From assembly GCF_928382285.1 (NCBI RefSeq), contig NZ_CAKMSS010000005.1, positions 124,001-188,000 of the forward strand: a stretch of 64,000 bases of DNA. The letters are read 5' to 3'. Positions 10,652 to 20,637 of the stretch are shown in pieces (within the stretch, counting starts at the first letter, position 1; the number at the start of each line of letters is the position of its first letter). Source of the DNA: Rothia nasimurium. Lineage in GTDB: Bacteria > Actinomycetota > Actinomycetes > Actinomycetales > Micrococcaceae. The notes under the pieces were generated by a model. It searched no databases. It was given only the letters and a program-made list of their open reading frames with translations, and was not told the origin of the DNA. The position numbers and the translations under genes are program-made.

Positions 10652-10731
10652 AGGGGTCCTTAGGGGTAGGGGAAGGGGTGTACGGTGTGATGTCCTGAAG
10701 TAGATAGTACTCCCGGTAGGGCACAGAGGGG

Positions 10732-11802
10732 CTATTGTGACCGGTCTTGCCCGGTGGCCTGTTCTGCCAAGATTGCTTGGATAGTGAGGGCTGCTGCGGT
10801 TACCTGCTTGTCACGGTCGAGGGTTGTTTGGGGGCGGGGAGCGATGTGCTGGTAGAAGTCTTGGGTTTTCGTTTGCCAGGTCGGGCTAGCAACTAATGCC
10901 GGTGGGAGGGGCCCCTCGGGCCAGGACGGGAAGCCCAGCAGGAGCTCAGCCACCGGTAGTGCCCAGTGGTGCCAGCAGGTTCCCTCAGCGTCGATACCGT
11001 GAACCCCCGCCCCAGGGGCCGCCAGCTGCAGCAGGTTCGCCGGAGAAAAATCGCCGGACGACAGCACCCTCTCACTCGGCGCCGGGTAGATAATGCCCTC
11101 CACGGCCTGCTCCATCTGCGTGAACTCAGCCGAGCCCACCGGCACCCCCTCCTTTTCAGCCAACAGGCGCAGGCCCTTGAAAGCAAGCTGGGGTGAGGGC
11201 AGGGACCCCGGTGCGGACGCCCGCGCGTCAGCGCTCGCAAGCTCAGCGGCAAAAGATGCCTGGGCGGCAGCCTGGGCGGGAGAGCCCAGAATACTAGCCC
11301 AGGTATCTACCCAAGCGTCCAGGGCCTGCGGGGGTGCGGCGTCCGCCCCGGACGACAGCAGAAGCTCACCCAAGCTGATAGCGGATGAGAAGCCGCCGGT
11401 GACGTCCTCAAGAATCAGCAGACGGGCAGCGTCGTCGGCAGCCAACAGGCGGGGGTAGAGCCCCGGTGCGACCTGCTCCAGGGCAGCAAGGCCGTATTTT
11501 TCGCGAAGGTAGCCAAAACCGCCAGAGTTGCTGGCTGAATCCTTGCGGCGAAAATACTTGAGCACACAGCTCGCCCCGCGATGATCCCGCACCCGAACCA
11601 CCACCGACCGCATCCCGCTCGACAAAATCTGGGCATCAGCAACCTGAACGCCGGTCAGCTCCACAGAACGCTCTAAAAGCCCGGCCAGCAGACGCAAAAA
11701 AGCGGGGGAATCTACGGGCTGCTCCACCGTGCTAGGGGAGTAAGCGCTCGCAGCCTGGGCGGCACGTGATGCAAAGAATGAGGGAGAAGGGTGAACCGGC
11801 AT
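10732..11802 (-). CDS. APH/choline-kinase-fold phosphotransferase-like protein
   Basis: 356 residues. Features of the aminoglycoside-phosphotransferase/choline-kinase fold: VLKYFRRKD (nucleotide-binding lysine), LLILEDV hinge, SSGDFSPANLL matching the catalytic HGD-x4-N loop with Ser in place of His, and GIDAEG as the metal-binding Asp. The substrate is unknown; it need not confer drug resistance. It starts 34 bases from the divergent miaB and may be leaderless: TATTCT ends 7 bases before the ATG. Confidence 0.65.
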   Translation of the reverse strand: MPVHPSPSFFASRAAQAASAYSPSTVEQPVDSPAFLRLLAGLLERSVELTGVQVADAQILSSGMRSVVVRVRDHRGASCVLKYFRRKDSASNSGGFGYLREKYGLAALEQVAPGLYPRLLAADDAARLLILEDVTGGFSSAISLGELLLSSGADAAPPQALDAWVDTWASILGSPAQAAAQASFAAELASADARASAPGSLPSPQLAFKGLRLLAEKEGVPVGSAEFTQMEQAVEGIIYPAPSERVLSSGDFSPANLLQLAAPGAGVHGIDAEGTCWHHWALPVAELLLGFPSWPEGPLPPALVASPTWQTKTQDFYQHIAPRPQTTLDRDKQVTAAALTIQAILAEQATGQDRSQ

Positions 11803-11809
11803 AGAGCCC

Positions 11810-11830
11810 AGAATAGCAACCTAGTAGACT
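11810..11830. promoter_or_regulatory. Back-to-back -10 boxes for leaderless divergent genes
   Basis: On the minus strand TATTCT (11815-11810) stands 7 bases before the ATG of the kinase-like gene. On the plus strand TAGACT (11825-11830) stands 6 bases before the GTG of miaB. With this spacing transcription would begin at or next to each start codon, giving leaderless mRNAs, which are common in actinobacteria. Confidence 0.6.
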
Positions 11831-11836
11831 GTACGG

Positions 11837-13351
11837 GTGAGTATTGACGTGAACACCGACAAGCCCGTGGCAGCACCCAAAACCCGCACCTACGAGGTGC
11901 GTACCTTCGGCTGCCAGATGAACGTACACGATTCAGAGCGCATGAGCGGCCTGCTTGAAGCATCAGGCTATGTGCCCGCAGAAGAGGGAACCACCCCCGA
12001 CCTGGTCGTTTTCAACACCTGTGCCGTGCGCGAAAACGCCGATAATAAGCTCTACGGCAACCTGGGCCAGCTCGCCCCGGTCAAGCGCGAGAACGAGGGC
12101 ATGCAGATCGCTGTAGGCGGCTGCCTGGCGCAGAAAGACCAGGACACCATCTTGAAGAAGGCCCCCTGGGTCGACGTGGTTTTCGGTACCCACAACATTG
12201 GCTCCCTGCCTACCCTGCTGGAGCGCGCCCGTCATAACAACGAGGCCCAGGCCGAGTTGCTCGAAGCACTAGAGGTCTTCCCCTCCACCCTGCCGACCAA
12301 ACGTGACCACGTCTACTCCGGCTGGGTCTCTATCTCTGTGGGCTGCAACAACACCTGTACCTTCTGCATCGTGCCCTCCCTGCGCGGTAAGGAAGAAGAC
12401 CGCCGCCCCGGCGAGATTCTGGCAGAAGTGCAGGCCCTGGTGGACGACGGCGCTATCGAGGTGACCCTGCTGGGCCAGAACGTTAACTCCTACGGCGTAG
12501 GCTTTGGGGACCGCCAGGCTTTCTCCAAGCTACTGCGGGCCTGCGGCGAGATCGAGGGTCTGGAGCGCGTCCGCTTTACCTCCCCCCACCCCGCCATGTT
12601 TACCGACGACGTCATCGACGCCATGGCCGAGACCCCCAACGTCATGCCCGTGCTGCACATGCCCCTACAGTCCGGCTCTGACAAGGTGCTCAAAGACATG
12701 AAACGCTCCTACCGCTCCAAGAAGTTCCTGGGAATCCTGGAGAAGGTACGCGACCGCATCCCCGATGCCGTCATCACCACCGACATCATCGTGGGCTTCC
12801 CCGGCGAGACCGAGGAAGACTTCCAAGAGACCCTGCGCGTGGTGGAGGAGTCCCGTTTCTCGTCCGCTTTTACTTTCCAGTACTCGATTCGCCCCGGCAC
12901 TCCGGCAGCGACCATGCCCAACCAGGTGCCCAAGGCTGTGGTGCAGGAACGCTACGAGCGCCTCATTGCCCTGCAGGACCGCATTGCCGGTGAAGAAAAC
13001 CGTAAGCAGCTGGGTAAGACCGTTGAGCTGATGGTTACCGCAGAGTCAGGGCGCAAGGCAGAAGAAACCGGCCGCCTGTCGGGCCGCGCCCGCGACCAGC
13101 GCCTGGTGCACTTCACCGTGCCCGAAGGCTGCGAGGTGCCCCGCCCCGGCGACCTGGTGACCCTGCCTATCACCGAGGCAGGCTCCTTCCACCTGATTTC
13201 TGACCCCACTGCCGACCAGTACTCGGTGCGTCGCTCCCGCGCAGGCGACGCCTGGGACCGCGCCCAGGCCGACTCCTGCGGAACCGGTACCACCCAGGTG
13301 CCCGGCACCCCGGTTTCCCTGGGCTTCCCCACCTTCAAGCCCGCTCTCTAA
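11837..13351 (+). CDS. miaB: tRNA-2-methylthio-N6-dimethylallyladenosine synthase
   Basis: Radical-SAM methylthiotransferase that adds a 2-methylthio group to i6A37 in tRNA. N-terminal UPF0004 domain with the cysteines of GCQMN, FNTCAVR and GGCLAQ that hold one 4Fe-4S cluster; radical-SAM motif CNNTCTFC near residue 170; C-terminal TRAM domain. 504 residues, with a tail beyond TRAM. GTG 11837 seems leaderless. It is followed 3 bases later by miaA, which makes its substrate modification. Confidence 0.95.
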   Translation: MSIDVNTDKPVAAPKTRTYEVRTFGCQMNVHDSERMSGLLEASGYVPAEEGTTPDLVVFNTCAVRENADNKLYGNLGQLAPVKRENEGMQIAVGGCLAQKDQDTILKKAPWVDVVFGTHNIGSLPTLLERARHNNEAQAELLEALEVFPSTLPTKRDHVYSGWVSISVGCNNTCTFCIVPSLRGKEEDRRPGEILAEVQALVDDGAIEVTLLGQNVNSYGVGFGDRQAFSKLLRACGEIEGLERVRFTSPHPAMFTDDVIDAMAETPNVMPVLHMPLQSGSDKVLKDMKRSYRSKKFLGILEKVRDRIPDAVITTDIIVGFPGETEEDFQETLRVVEESRFSSAFTFQYSIRPGTPAATMPNQVPKAVVQERYERLIALQDRIAGEENRKQLGKTVELMVTAESGRKAEETGRLSGRARDQRLVHFTVPEGCEVPRPGDLVTLPITEAGSFHLISDPTADQYSVRRSRAGDAWDRAQADSCGTGTTQVPGTPVSLGFPTFKPAL

Positions 13352-13354
13352 CCC

Positions 13355-14302
13355 ATGGCAGAGAAGGACGCCGCCAGCAGCTCCCTGCCCATCATCGCTG
13401 TGGTGGGCCCCACCGGCTCAGGTAAGAGTGCCCTAGCTATTGAGCTGGCCCTTGCCCTGGGCGGGGAGTGCGTTAACGCTGATTCCATGCAGTTCTACCG
13501 GGGCATGAATATTGGCACTGCCAAGGTCACCGTCGAAGAAATGCGCGGGGTACCCCACCACTTGCTCGATACTCTCGATGTGACTGAAGAAGCCTCGGTA
13601 GCAACCTTCCAGGCACAAGCCCGGCAGGCCTTCGAAGAGATTCGCGCTCGCGGGAACTACCCGATTCTGGTCGGCGGCTCAGGCCTCTACGTGCGAGCTG
13701 CCCTGGATGTCTTGGAGTTTCCCGCAACCGACCCGGCTGTGCGGGCCCGGCTGGAAGCCGAGCTGGCGGCGTCCGGCCCCGGCCCCCTGCTTCAGCGTCT
13801 GCGCACGGTAGACCCAGAATCTGCCGAGCGGGTCAAGGACGACCGCCGCCTGGTGCGCGCTCTGGAGGTCTTTGAGGTGACCGGCCGCCCCTTCTCGTCC
13901 TTTATGCCCACCCGCACCTACTACCAGCCCGCCCTGCAAATCGGGCTGAACGGCGACCGCGCCCAGCTACACCAGCGGCTGCACGAGCGGGTGGTTGCTA
14001 TGGAAGAAGCCGGTCTGCTAGCTGAGGTTGAGGCCCTTGAAGCTCAGGGGCTGCGCCAGGGCAAGACAGCTCCGGCCGCCATCGGCTACCGGGAGTTCCT
14101 CAAGGTTTTGGACGCTACCCGCGGCCACCTGCCGGATGGCCAGGAATATTCTGTGACCCAGGCTGTTGACGATACCGTGACTGCCACCCGCCAGTTCGCC
14201 CGCCGTCAGCTTACCTGGTTCAGGGCAGATCACCGGGTGCACTGGCTGGACTGGTCTAGCCCCACCCTGCTGGATGAAGCCCTGGCTCTTATCACCGACT
14301 AA
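13355..14302 (+). CDS. miaA: tRNA dimethylallyltransferase
   Basis: Transfers a dimethylallyl group to A37 of tRNAs that read UNN codons; MiaB then thiomethylates it. P-loop [15 protein letters not shown] near residue 18, substrate motif [17 protein letters not shown], and the C-terminal RQLTWFRAD. 315 residues, usual length. Translationally close to miaB. Confidence 0.95.
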   Translation: MAEKDAASSSLPIIAVVGPTGSGKSALAIELALALGGECVNADSMQFYRGMNIGTAKVTVEEMRGVPHHLLDTLDVTEEASVATFQAQARQAFEEIRARGNYPILVGGSGLYVRAALDVLEFPATDPAVRARLEAELAASGPGPLLQRLRTVDPESAERVKDDRRLVRALEVFEVTGRPFSSFMPTRTYYQPALQIGLNGDRAQLHQRLHERVVAMEEAGLLAEVEALEAQGLRQGKTAPAAIGYREFLKVLDATRGHLPDGQEYSVTQAVDDTVTATRQFARRQLTWFRADHRVHWLDWSSPTLLDEALALITD

Positions 14303-14309
14303 CAGCCAC

Positions 14310-14315
14310 TAGACT
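14310..14315 (+). promoter_or_regulatory. Candidate -10 box for dapF
   Basis: TAGACT, identical to the miaB -10 box, lies 38 bases before the dapF GTG in the 51-base gap after miaA. It suggests dapF has its own promoter. No clear -35 was identified. Confidence 0.35.
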
Positions 14316-14353
14316 AAGTAAGAAAAGCGCCCCACAACGGAAAGGCAAAACCC

Positions 14354-15310
14354 GTGGCAACCCACACCGTAGAAACCCCCGTCTGGGGCGATTTGACCGG
14401 CAAGACCCTGACCAAGGGGCAGGCAACCGGTAACGACTTTATCTTCGTTACCGACCCCGAAGCTAAGCTAGACCTGCCAGCTGAGCTCATTGCCAAGGTG
14501 ACCGACCGCCACTTCGGCATCGGCGCCGACGGCTTTATCCGCGCGGTCAAGACCGAGCACCTGGATTTTGCCTCCCACCTGCTGGAAGAGGCCCCCGAAG
14601 CTATCTGGTTCATGGACTACCGCAACGGCGACGGCTCGATCGCAGAGATGTGCGGTAACGGGGTGCGCGCCTTCGTTGACTACCTGCTGACCGAGAAACT
14701 GGTTGAGCTCGAAGAGGGCGGACGCCTGCTCATCGCCACCCGCGCCGGTATCAAGGCCGTGGGCCGCACCGAAGACGGCTACGCCATCGACATGGGCCCC
14801 TGGGGCTTCATCAACGGTGACATGGCCCGCGATAACGGCACCGACGCCCAGGTGACCGCCAAGGGCCTACGCACTCCCCGCGGTGCCCTCTCCATTACTA
14901 TGGGCAACCCCCATACCGTCGTCATGTTGGGCACCGACGGCAAGCTTGACGGGCTGAACCTGCACGAGGCCCCCAAGGTTTCACCCAACCCGCCTGAAGG
15001 CACCAACGTAGAGTTCGTCGTCCCCGAAGAAATCTCAGCAGAGGACGGTGACCCCGCCACCGAAAACATCGGCTCAATTCGCATGCGCGTGCACGAACGC
15101 GGCGTCGGCGAAACCCTCTCCTGCGGTACCGGCGCTTGCGCCGCCGCTGCCGCTACCCGCTTCTGGGGTGGCGAGGACGCCCCCGACGAGTGGCTGGTCC
15201 GCGTACCCGGTGGAACCCTCGCCGTCACCTTCGTGCTGGGCCCCGACAACCTTGAACACGTCGTCCTGGCAGGCCCTGCCGCTATGACCGGTAAGGTGCT
15301 GCTGGGCTAG
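14354..15310 (+). CDS. dapF: Diaminopimelate epimerase
   Basis: Interconverts LL- and meso-diaminopimelate for lysine and peptidoglycan synthesis. Both catalytic cysteine motifs are present: MCGNGVRAF near residue 100 and SCGTGACAAAAATRFW near 256; N-terminal GNDF is also conserved. 318 residues, GTG start. It ends at a hairpin shared with the convergent methyltransferase gene. Confidence 0.95.
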   Translation: MATHTVETPVWGDLTGKTLTKGQATGNDFIFVTDPEAKLDLPAELIAKVTDRHFGIGADGFIRAVKTEHLDFASHLLEEAPEAIWFMDYRNGDGSIAEMCGNGVRAFVDYLLTEKLVELEEGGRLLIATRAGIKAVGRTEDGYAIDMGPWGFINGDMARDNGTDAQVTAKGLRTPRGALSITMGNPHTVVMLGTDGKLDGLNLHEAPKVSPNPPEGTNVEFVVPEEISAEDGDPATENIGSIRMRVHERGVGETLSCGTGACAAAAATRFWGGEDAPDEWLVRVPGGTLAVTFVLGPDNLEHVVLAGPAAMTGKVLLG

Positions 15311-15320
15311 ACAAAGACGT

Positions 15321-15351
15321 AGGGGCGTCCTTCGTGTAGAAGGACGCCCCT
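15321..15351. terminator. Bidirectional terminator between dapF and methyltransferase
   Basis: Perfect 13-bp inverted repeat AGGGGCGTCCTTC with 5-base loop, followed by TTT on the plus strand. It lies between two convergent genes and contains the GCGTCC core that recurs in other hairpins here. Confidence 0.8.
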
Positions 15352-15357
15352 TTGGCT

Positions 15358-15963
15358 TTACGCCGGGCGGTGCACCTCTAGGATGCGGAAGCCTTTCGAG
15401 GTAGCGTAGCGGGCTACCTCTAGGTCGGGGAAAGTCTCAGCCAGCCACTTCTGTAGGGAATCTGAGCCCAGGTTTTTCTGCACGACCAGGTAGGCGGTAC
15501 CGCCGGGGGCCAGGCGGGGGAGCCAGGTGCGCATGATGCCGTGTAGCACGTCCTTGCCCACCCGGATAGGCGGATTAGACCAAATGGTGTCGAAGGTCAG
15601 GGACTCATCGAGGGCCTCGGGGGCAGCTACCGTCACATTGGTCAGCCCCAGCCGCTCGGCGTTCATCTCGGTGAGCTTAGCTGAGCGGGAGTTCACCTCG
15701 ACCCCGTAGACCTCAGCATCAGGCGCTGCCATAGCTAGGGACAGGGTAATAGGGCCCCACCCGCACCCGATATCGAGCATGCGCGCCCCCTGCGGGGCGG
15801 GGGCCTCATCGAGGAGAATACGGGTTCCCTTATCAACCCCACCCGGGCTAAAGATGCCGGAAGCGGTCAGAACCTGCACCCGGCGTCCGCCCAGCTCAAC
15901 AGTCACAGGCTGGGGCGAAAAATCGCCGGTGGGGTTTTCAGAAAAATAGTGCGCGCTACTCAT
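15358..15963 (-). CDS. RsmC-like class I SAM methyltransferase
   Basis: 201-residue single-domain methyltransferase. SAM-binding motif DIGCGWGPITLSLA near residue 67, and NPPIRVGK near 134, the NPP[IF] motif of N2-guanine and related methyltransferases, as in RsmC/RlmG C-terminal domains. The target is probably rRNA, but this is not determined. TAGAAT (15977-15972) ends 8 bases before the ATG, so the mRNA is probably leaderless or nearly so. Confidence 0.8.
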   Translation of the reverse strand: MSSAHYFSENPTGDFSPQPVTVELGGRRVQVLTASGIFSPGGVDKGTRILLDEAPAPQGARMLDIGCGWGPITLSLAMAAPDAEVYGVEVNSRSAKLTEMNAERLGLTNVTVAAPEALDESLTFDTIWSNPPIRVGKDVLHGIMRTWLPRLAPGGTAYLVVQKNLGSDSLQKWLAETFPDLEVARYATSKGFRILEVHRPA

Positions 15964-16050
15964 AGACGTTCATTCTACGCTAAGCCCCTGCCCTTACCGC
16001 CCCGGAAAAGCTAGAATAGAAGGACGCCTCAACCCACCTCGAAAGGTACT

Positions 16051-17655
16051 ATGACCGAGACTTCAACCCCCAGCAATGACCCCAAACTTCCCTCAGATGA
16101 ACAGCTGAGACTCACAGTAGACCGCGTGCTGGGGCGGGCACAGGGCAACGGTAGTGTGCTCGATGAGAGGGCCCGCGAACTCTCAGATAACCAGCGTGAA
16201 CATTCCGAATACGACGGCGACCAGGTAGATCTCGAAGAGCGCCGGGCGCTGCGCCGTGTAGCCGGTCTATCAACCGAGCTTGATGACGTTACCGAGGTCG
16301 AATACCGCCAGCTGCGCCTAGAACGTGTTGTGCTGGCAGGCGTCTGGTCAGGGGGTACTCTGGAAGAAGCCGAGAATTCCCTGCGTGAGCTAGCGGCGCT
16401 GGCTGAGACCGCCGGTTCTGAGGTTCTGGACGGTCTGGTGCAGCGTCGTCTGAAGCCTGACCCTGGCACCTACCTGGGTTCCGGCAAGGTGCTGGAACTC
16501 AAAGATATCGTTGAGGCATCCGGCGCCGATACCGTGATTGTGGACGCCGAACTGGCCCCCTCCCAGCGCCGAGCCATTGAAGATATCGTCAAGGTCAAGG
16601 TCATTGACCGGACCGCCCTGATTCTTGATATCTTCGCCCAGCACGCTAAGTCGCGTGAAGGTAAGGCCCAGGTTGAGCTGGCCCAGCTCGAATACATGTT
16701 GCCGCGTCTGCGCGGTTGGGGTGCCTCGCTGTCCCGTCAGGCTGGTGGCCGTGCCGCCGGTGGCGAAGGTATTGGCTCCCGCGGCCCCGGTGAAACCAAA
16801 ATCGAAATGGACCGCCGCCGCCTACGCGCCCGCATGGCCAAGCTCAAGCGAGAGATTGCGGCCATGGCTCCTGCCCGCGAAACCAAGCGCCTGAACCGCA
16901 AGCGTAACCGGGTGCCGTCCGTAGCTATTGCTGGTTACACCAACGCCGGTAAGTCCTCCCTGCTCAACCGCCTCACCGACGCCGGCGTGCTGGTCGAGAA
17001 CGCCCTCTTTGCGACCCTCGACCCCACCGTGCGCAAGGCCCAGACTCCGGACGGCGTGGGCTACACCCTGTCTGACACCGTCGGCTTCGTGCGCGCCCTG
17101 CCCACCCAACTGGTGGAGGCATTCCGCTCTACCCTCGAAGAGGTGGCGGACGCCGACGTCATCGTGCACGTCGTGGACGTCTCCCACCCCGACCCCGAGG
17201 GGCAGATTCACTCCGTACGCCAGGTGATTACCGAGGTCGACGCCCAAAATATCCCCGAAATTATCGTGCTTAACAAGGCAGATGCGGCCGACCCCTTCGT
17301 CATTGAGCGTCTGCGGCAGAAGGAGCCCAACCACGTTGTGGTCTCAGCCCGCACCGGTGAAGGTATCGAGGAGCTACAGCAGAAGATTGCGGACACCATT
17401 CCCCGCCCCTCGATTGAGCTCAACCTGCTGGTACCCTTCTCCGCAGGTGGCGTGGTGTCCCGTCTTCACGAGTGGGACGCCGAGATCCTGTGTACTGCCT
17501 TTGTGCAAGATGGCACCTATGTGCAGGCCCTGGTCCGCGAAGAAGTAGCCTCTGACCTCGCTGAGTACGTGCTCGAAGAAGACCTCCTTGAGGTACTGCA
17601 ACCTGAAATCGACGAAGCTATCGCCTCAGGGGCGGTAGAGACCCAGCGCGCATGA
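16051..17655 (+). CDS. hflX: Ribosome-associated GTPase HflX
   Basis: 534-residue GTPase that splits stalled 70S ribosomes under stress. N-terminal HflX domain (~90-210, with DPGTYLGSGK), the linker GRAAGGEGIGSRGPGETKIE, then the G domain with P-loop GYTNAGKSS near residue 293, DTVGF and NKAD. AAAGG precedes ATG 16051, and a -10-like TAGAAT lies at 16012-16017. It overlaps the downstream helicase gene by four bases. Confidence 0.95.
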   Translation: MTETSTPSNDPKLPSDEQLRLTVDRVLGRAQGNGSVLDERARELSDNQREHSEYDGDQVDLEERRALRRVAGLSTELDDVTEVEYRQLRLERVVLAGVWSGGTLEEAENSLRELAALAETAGSEVLDGLVQRRLKPDPGTYLGSGKVLELKDIVEASGADTVIVDAELAPSQRRAIEDIVKVKVIDRTALILDIFAQHAKSREGKAQVELAQLEYMLPRLRGWGASLSRQAGGRAAGGEGIGSRGPGETKIEMDRRRLRARMAKLKREIAAMAPARETKRLNRKRNRVPSVAIAGYTNAGKSSLLNRLTDAGVLVENALFATLDPTVRKAQTPDGVGYTLSDTVGFVRALPTQLVEAFRSTLEEVADADVIVHVVDVSHPDPEGQIHSVRQVITEVDAQNIPEIIVLNKADAADPFVIERLRQKEPNHVVVSARTGEGIEELQQKIADTIPRPSIELNLLVPFSAGGVVSRLHEWDAEILCTAFVQDGTYVQALVREEVASDLAEYVLEEDLLEVLQPEIDEAIASGAVETQRA

Positions 17656-19688
17656 ACGACCACATCACCGCACCCACCGGGCAGGAGTTAGAAACCCTGC
17701 CCGGAGCTAAGCCCGTCCTACAGCTCCTCGACACCGTCGTGGAGCGCTCCGGCGGCCAGAAGCGCGACGGCCAGCGCACCATGGCAGCCCACGTAGCCCG
17801 TGCCCTCGACACCGAAAAACACCTGCTGGTGCAGGCTGGCACCGGCACCGGTAAGTCCCTGGGCTACCTGGTGCCTGCCATTCACGCTGCCCAAACAGCA
17901 GAAAAACCTATCGTGGTGGCTACCGCAACCCTTGCCCTGCAATCGCAGATTGTTAATCGCGATATTCCGCGCCTGCTGGAATCCTTAGGCGATGAACCCG
18001 AGCACGAAACCGACGTCGCTATCCTCAAGGGCCGCAACAACTACGTCTGCCTGCACAAGCTTGAAGGCGGCTACCCCGAGGACGACGGCGACGCCCTCTT
18101 CGATATGGACGCCGCTACCGGCGCCACCGGCCCCTCCGGAAAACTGGGGGAAGAGGTGGTGCGCCTTCGCGAATGGGCACAAACCACCGACACCGGCGAC
18201 CGTGACGAGCTGCTGCCAGGCGTGAGCGATAAGGCATGGCGGCAGGTAGCCGTCACCGCCTCAGAGTGCCTGGGCAAAAAGTGCCCCCTGGTCGAAGAAT
18301 GTTTCAGCGAGATGGCCCGAACCAGGGCTGCTGAATCAGATATCGTCATTACCAACCACGCCCTTCTCGCTATCAACGCCTTTGAGGGTGCTGCGGTGCT
18401 GCCCGACCACGACATCGCCATCATCGACGAGGCCCACGAACTGGCTGACCGCGTCACCGGCGCCGTCACCGGGGTACTCTCTCCTGCCGCTATCACCAAG
18501 GTTGCCCGCAGTCTCAAGCGGCATACGGACGCCGACCACAAGGCGCTAGAACAGGCAGCGCTCGCCCTTGACGACTCTCTCAACGGGGTACCCGCCGAGA
18601 TGATGCCCAAGGGCTTGCCTGACCGGGTTGCCGCTGCCATGGAACGCGTGCGCGATGCAGCGCGTCAGGCCCTCACCGATACGAAGAGCGGGGATAAGGA
18701 CGGCGACGCCGGCCGCCAGATGGCGCGTGCTGCCCTGACCGAGGTGCACGAAACCTCAGAGAAGATGTTGACCGCTGACCCGCTCTATCAGGTCATCTGG
18801 GTTTCTCGTACGGGCTCTTGGGAGCCCGGTAGGGGGTATGTGGCGGCAGCTGACGATGACCCCGCTACCCTGAACATTGCCCCTATCTCGGTTGCCGGTT
18901 ACCTGCGAGAAGGTCTTTTCGAAAACCGCACCGTGGTGCTGACGTCTGCGACGCTGACGGTGGGAGAAAGCTTTGATGCTGCCGCTGGTGCCCTGGGGTT
19001 GATGGGTAAGGACGCTCCGCGCTGGGACGGTATCGATGTGGGGTCTCCCTTTAACTACCCCAAACAGGGCGTGCTGTATCTAGCCTCTGACCTGCCTAAA
19101 CCTGGGCGGGGAGTTTCGGTAGAGCAGCTGGACCGTATCGTTGAGCTTGTGACCGCTTCGGGTGGCGGCGCGCTGGGGCTCTTTTCCTCTAAGCGCGGGG
19201 CCGAGCTGGCTGCCGAGTACGTGCGGGAGCGCACCGACCTGAACATTCTTCTGCAGGGGGAGTCGTCTCTGCGCGCCCTGGTGCAGGAGTTCACCGAGGA
19301 CACCGATTCCTGCCTTTTCGGCACCATGAGTCTCTGGCAGGGTGTGGATGTTCCTGGCGACTCCTGCCGCCTGGTCATGATGGACCGTATTCCTTTCCCC
19401 CGCCCCGACGATCCACTGTCGCAGGCGCGTACCCGGGCAGTAGCAGCTGCTGGCGGTAACGGCTTTATGGCTGTGTCTGCCTACCACGCGGCGGTACGCA
19501 TGGCCCAGGGCGCCGGCCGCCTGGTGCGGTCGGTCGGTGACAGGGGAGTTGTGGCCGTCCTTGACTCCCGCATCGCTACCCAGCGCTACGGCTCTTATCT
19601 GGTGAAGTCCCTTCCGCCCTTCTGGACAACAACCCGCAAGGACGTTGTACTGGGAGCGCTCGAGCGCCTCAAACAGTCAATCGACTAG
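17652..19688 (+). CDS. dinG: DinG/XPD-like ATP-dependent DNA helicase
   Basis: 678-residue superfamily 2 helicase. Walker A GTGTGKS near residue 60, an iron-sulphur cluster region with cysteines in YVCLHK, SECLGKKCPLVEEC (~125-220), the DEAH box IIDEAHELADRV near 258, and C-terminal motifs SLWQGVDVPGDS and GAGRLVRS. The start overlaps the hflX stop (ATGA), indicating translational coupling. DinG family members unwind DNA-RNA and 5'-tailed duplexes; the precise role here is inferred. Confidence 0.9.
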   Translation: MNDHITAPTGQELETLPGAKPVLQLLDTVVERSGGQKRDGQRTMAAHVARALDTEKHLLVQAGTGTGKSLGYLVPAIHAAQTAEKPIVVATATLALQSQIVNRDIPRLLESLGDEPEHETDVAILKGRNNYVCLHKLEGGYPEDDGDALFDMDAATGATGPSGKLGEEVVRLREWAQTTDTGDRDELLPGVSDKAWRQVAVTASECLGKKCPLVEECFSEMARTRAAESDIVITNHALLAINAFEGAAVLPDHDIAIIDEAHELADRVTGAVTGVLSPAAITKVARSLKRHTDADHKALEQAALALDDSLNGVPAEMMPKGLPDRVAAAMERVRDAARQALTDTKSGDKDGDAGRQMARAALTEVHETSEKMLTADPLYQVIWVSRTGSWEPGRGYVAAADDDPATLNIAPISVAGYLREGLFENRTVVLTSATLTVGESFDAAAGALGLMGKDAPRWDGIDVGSPFNYPKQGVLYLASDLPKPGRGVSVEQLDRIVELVTASGGGALGLFSSKRGAELAAEYVRERTDLNILLQGESSLRALVQEFTEDTDSCLFGTMSLWQGVDVPGDSCRLVMMDRIPFPRPDDPLSQARTRAVAAAGGNGFMAVSAYHAAVRMAQGAGRLVRSVGDRGVVAVLDSRIATQRYGSYLVKSLPPFWTTTRKDVVLGALERLKQSID

Positions 19689-19702
19689 TGAGAGACTAGG
19701 TC

Positions 19703-20419
19703 TTAGAGACTGCGCAGTACGGAGACGACCTTACCCATGATGGTGGCTTTATCGCCCAGGATGGGCTCGTACTGGGTGTTCTGGGGCAGTAGCCAGGTGT
19801 GACCATCGCGCTGGCGGAAGGTCTTAACGGTGGCCTCGTCGTCGAGCAGGGCCGCGACGATGTCACCGTTCTGGGCGGTGTTCTGGGCACGCACTACCAC
19901 CCAGTCGCCATCGCAAATCGCAGCATCGACCATGGAGTCTCCCTTGACTCGTAGCATAAAGAGGTCGCCCTGACCTACGAGCTGGCGGGGGAGCGTCATG
20001 ACGTCTTCAATTGCCTGCTCAGCGGCAATGGGTGAGCCCGCAGCAATACGTCCCACCAGGGGAACGGTAGCGAGGTTATCGTCGGTCTGCGCGAAGGTAG
20101 GCACAATCGGCAGCGTGATGACGCTGGTTTCAGGCTTCGCTTCTTCGGGGGAGGTCTCGCCGGTGAGAACCTCAATGGCGCGAGGACGCTTGGGGTCGCG
20201 CCTAATATAGCCCATCTCTTCGAGGCGAGAGAGCTGATGGGTAACAGATGAGAGCGAAGCGAGACCAACGAGGTCACCGATTTCACGCATAGACGGCGGG
20301 TAGCCGTGCTCATCAATAGCGCTTGAAATGGCGCTCAAAATTTTTTTCTGGCGGGCAGTGAGGGGGCGAGAGCCCTTGTGGGGCGGGCTTGCCGGAGTCT
20401 GCGGAGTTCGTTCGCTCAC
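19703..20419 (-). CDS. lexA: SOS repressor LexA
   Basis: 238-residue repressor that self-cleaves on contact with RecA filaments. N-terminal winged helix (~22-88, [20 protein letters not shown]), cleavage site AG in [13 protein letters not shown], catalytic serine in GDSMVDA and lysine in DEATVKTF. Ends 14 bases from the convergent helicase gene. Three SOS boxes lie upstream, shared with the divergent LysM gene, so it controls its own expression. Confidence 0.97.
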   Translation of the reverse strand: MSERTPQTPASPPHKGSRPLTARQKKILSAISSAIDEHGYPPSMREIGDLVGLASLSSVTHQLSRLEEMGYIRRDPKRPRAIEVLTGETSPEEAKPETSVITLPIVPTFAQTDDNLATVPLVGRIAAGSPIAAEQAIEDVMTLPRQLVGQGDLFMLRVKGDSMVDAAICDGDWVVVRAQNTAQNGDIVAALLDDEATVKTFRQRDGHTWLLPQNTQYEPILGDKATIMGKVVSVLRSL

Positions 20420-20509
20420 GGTATCTCGTCTCTGTTGGTTCTTAAAATGTCAGCCACCCGGTGTTCACTATCAAGTGGTCTTCTAAGACTATGTCAAGCA
20501 AACAGGTTA

Positions 20510-20527
20510 TTCAAACATTTGTTCTAA
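20510..20527. promoter_or_regulatory. SOS box 1 (lexA side)
   Basis: TTCAAACATTTGTTCTAA matches the inverted-repeat pattern of the actinobacterial LexA operator (half sites TTCAAAC and GTTCTAA). It lies 91 bases before the lexA start on the opposite strand. Confidence 0.72.
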
Positions 20528-20556
20528 TTTTTCTCGACTATGTTCGATTTTTCTGA

Positions 20557-20574
20557 TAGAACATAGATACGAAG
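20557..20574. promoter_or_regulatory. SOS box 2 (weaker)
   Basis: TAGAACATAGATACGAAG matches one half-site (TAGAAC) fully and the other (TTCGA) imperfectly. A further partial site, CGACTATGTTCGAT, lies at 20535-20548. Confidence 0.45.
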
Positions 20575-20580
20575 AAATCT

Positions 20581-20598
20581 TAGAACAAAGATTCGACT
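20581..20598. promoter_or_regulatory. SOS box 3 (LysM-gene side)
   Basis: TAGAACAAAGATTCGACT has the same architecture as the recA box. It lies 40 bases before the LysM gene start, well placed to repress it. Confidence 0.65.
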
Positions 20599-20637
20599 TT
20601 TGGTTGAATGTTTGAGCGTGAATCAGGAGAAAGACTT

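Noticed and set aside
10732..11802. Aminoglycoside resistance gene
   Set aside because: Only the fold is shared; the catalytic HGD is SGD and it is far from known resistance enzymes, so a resistance role is not supported.
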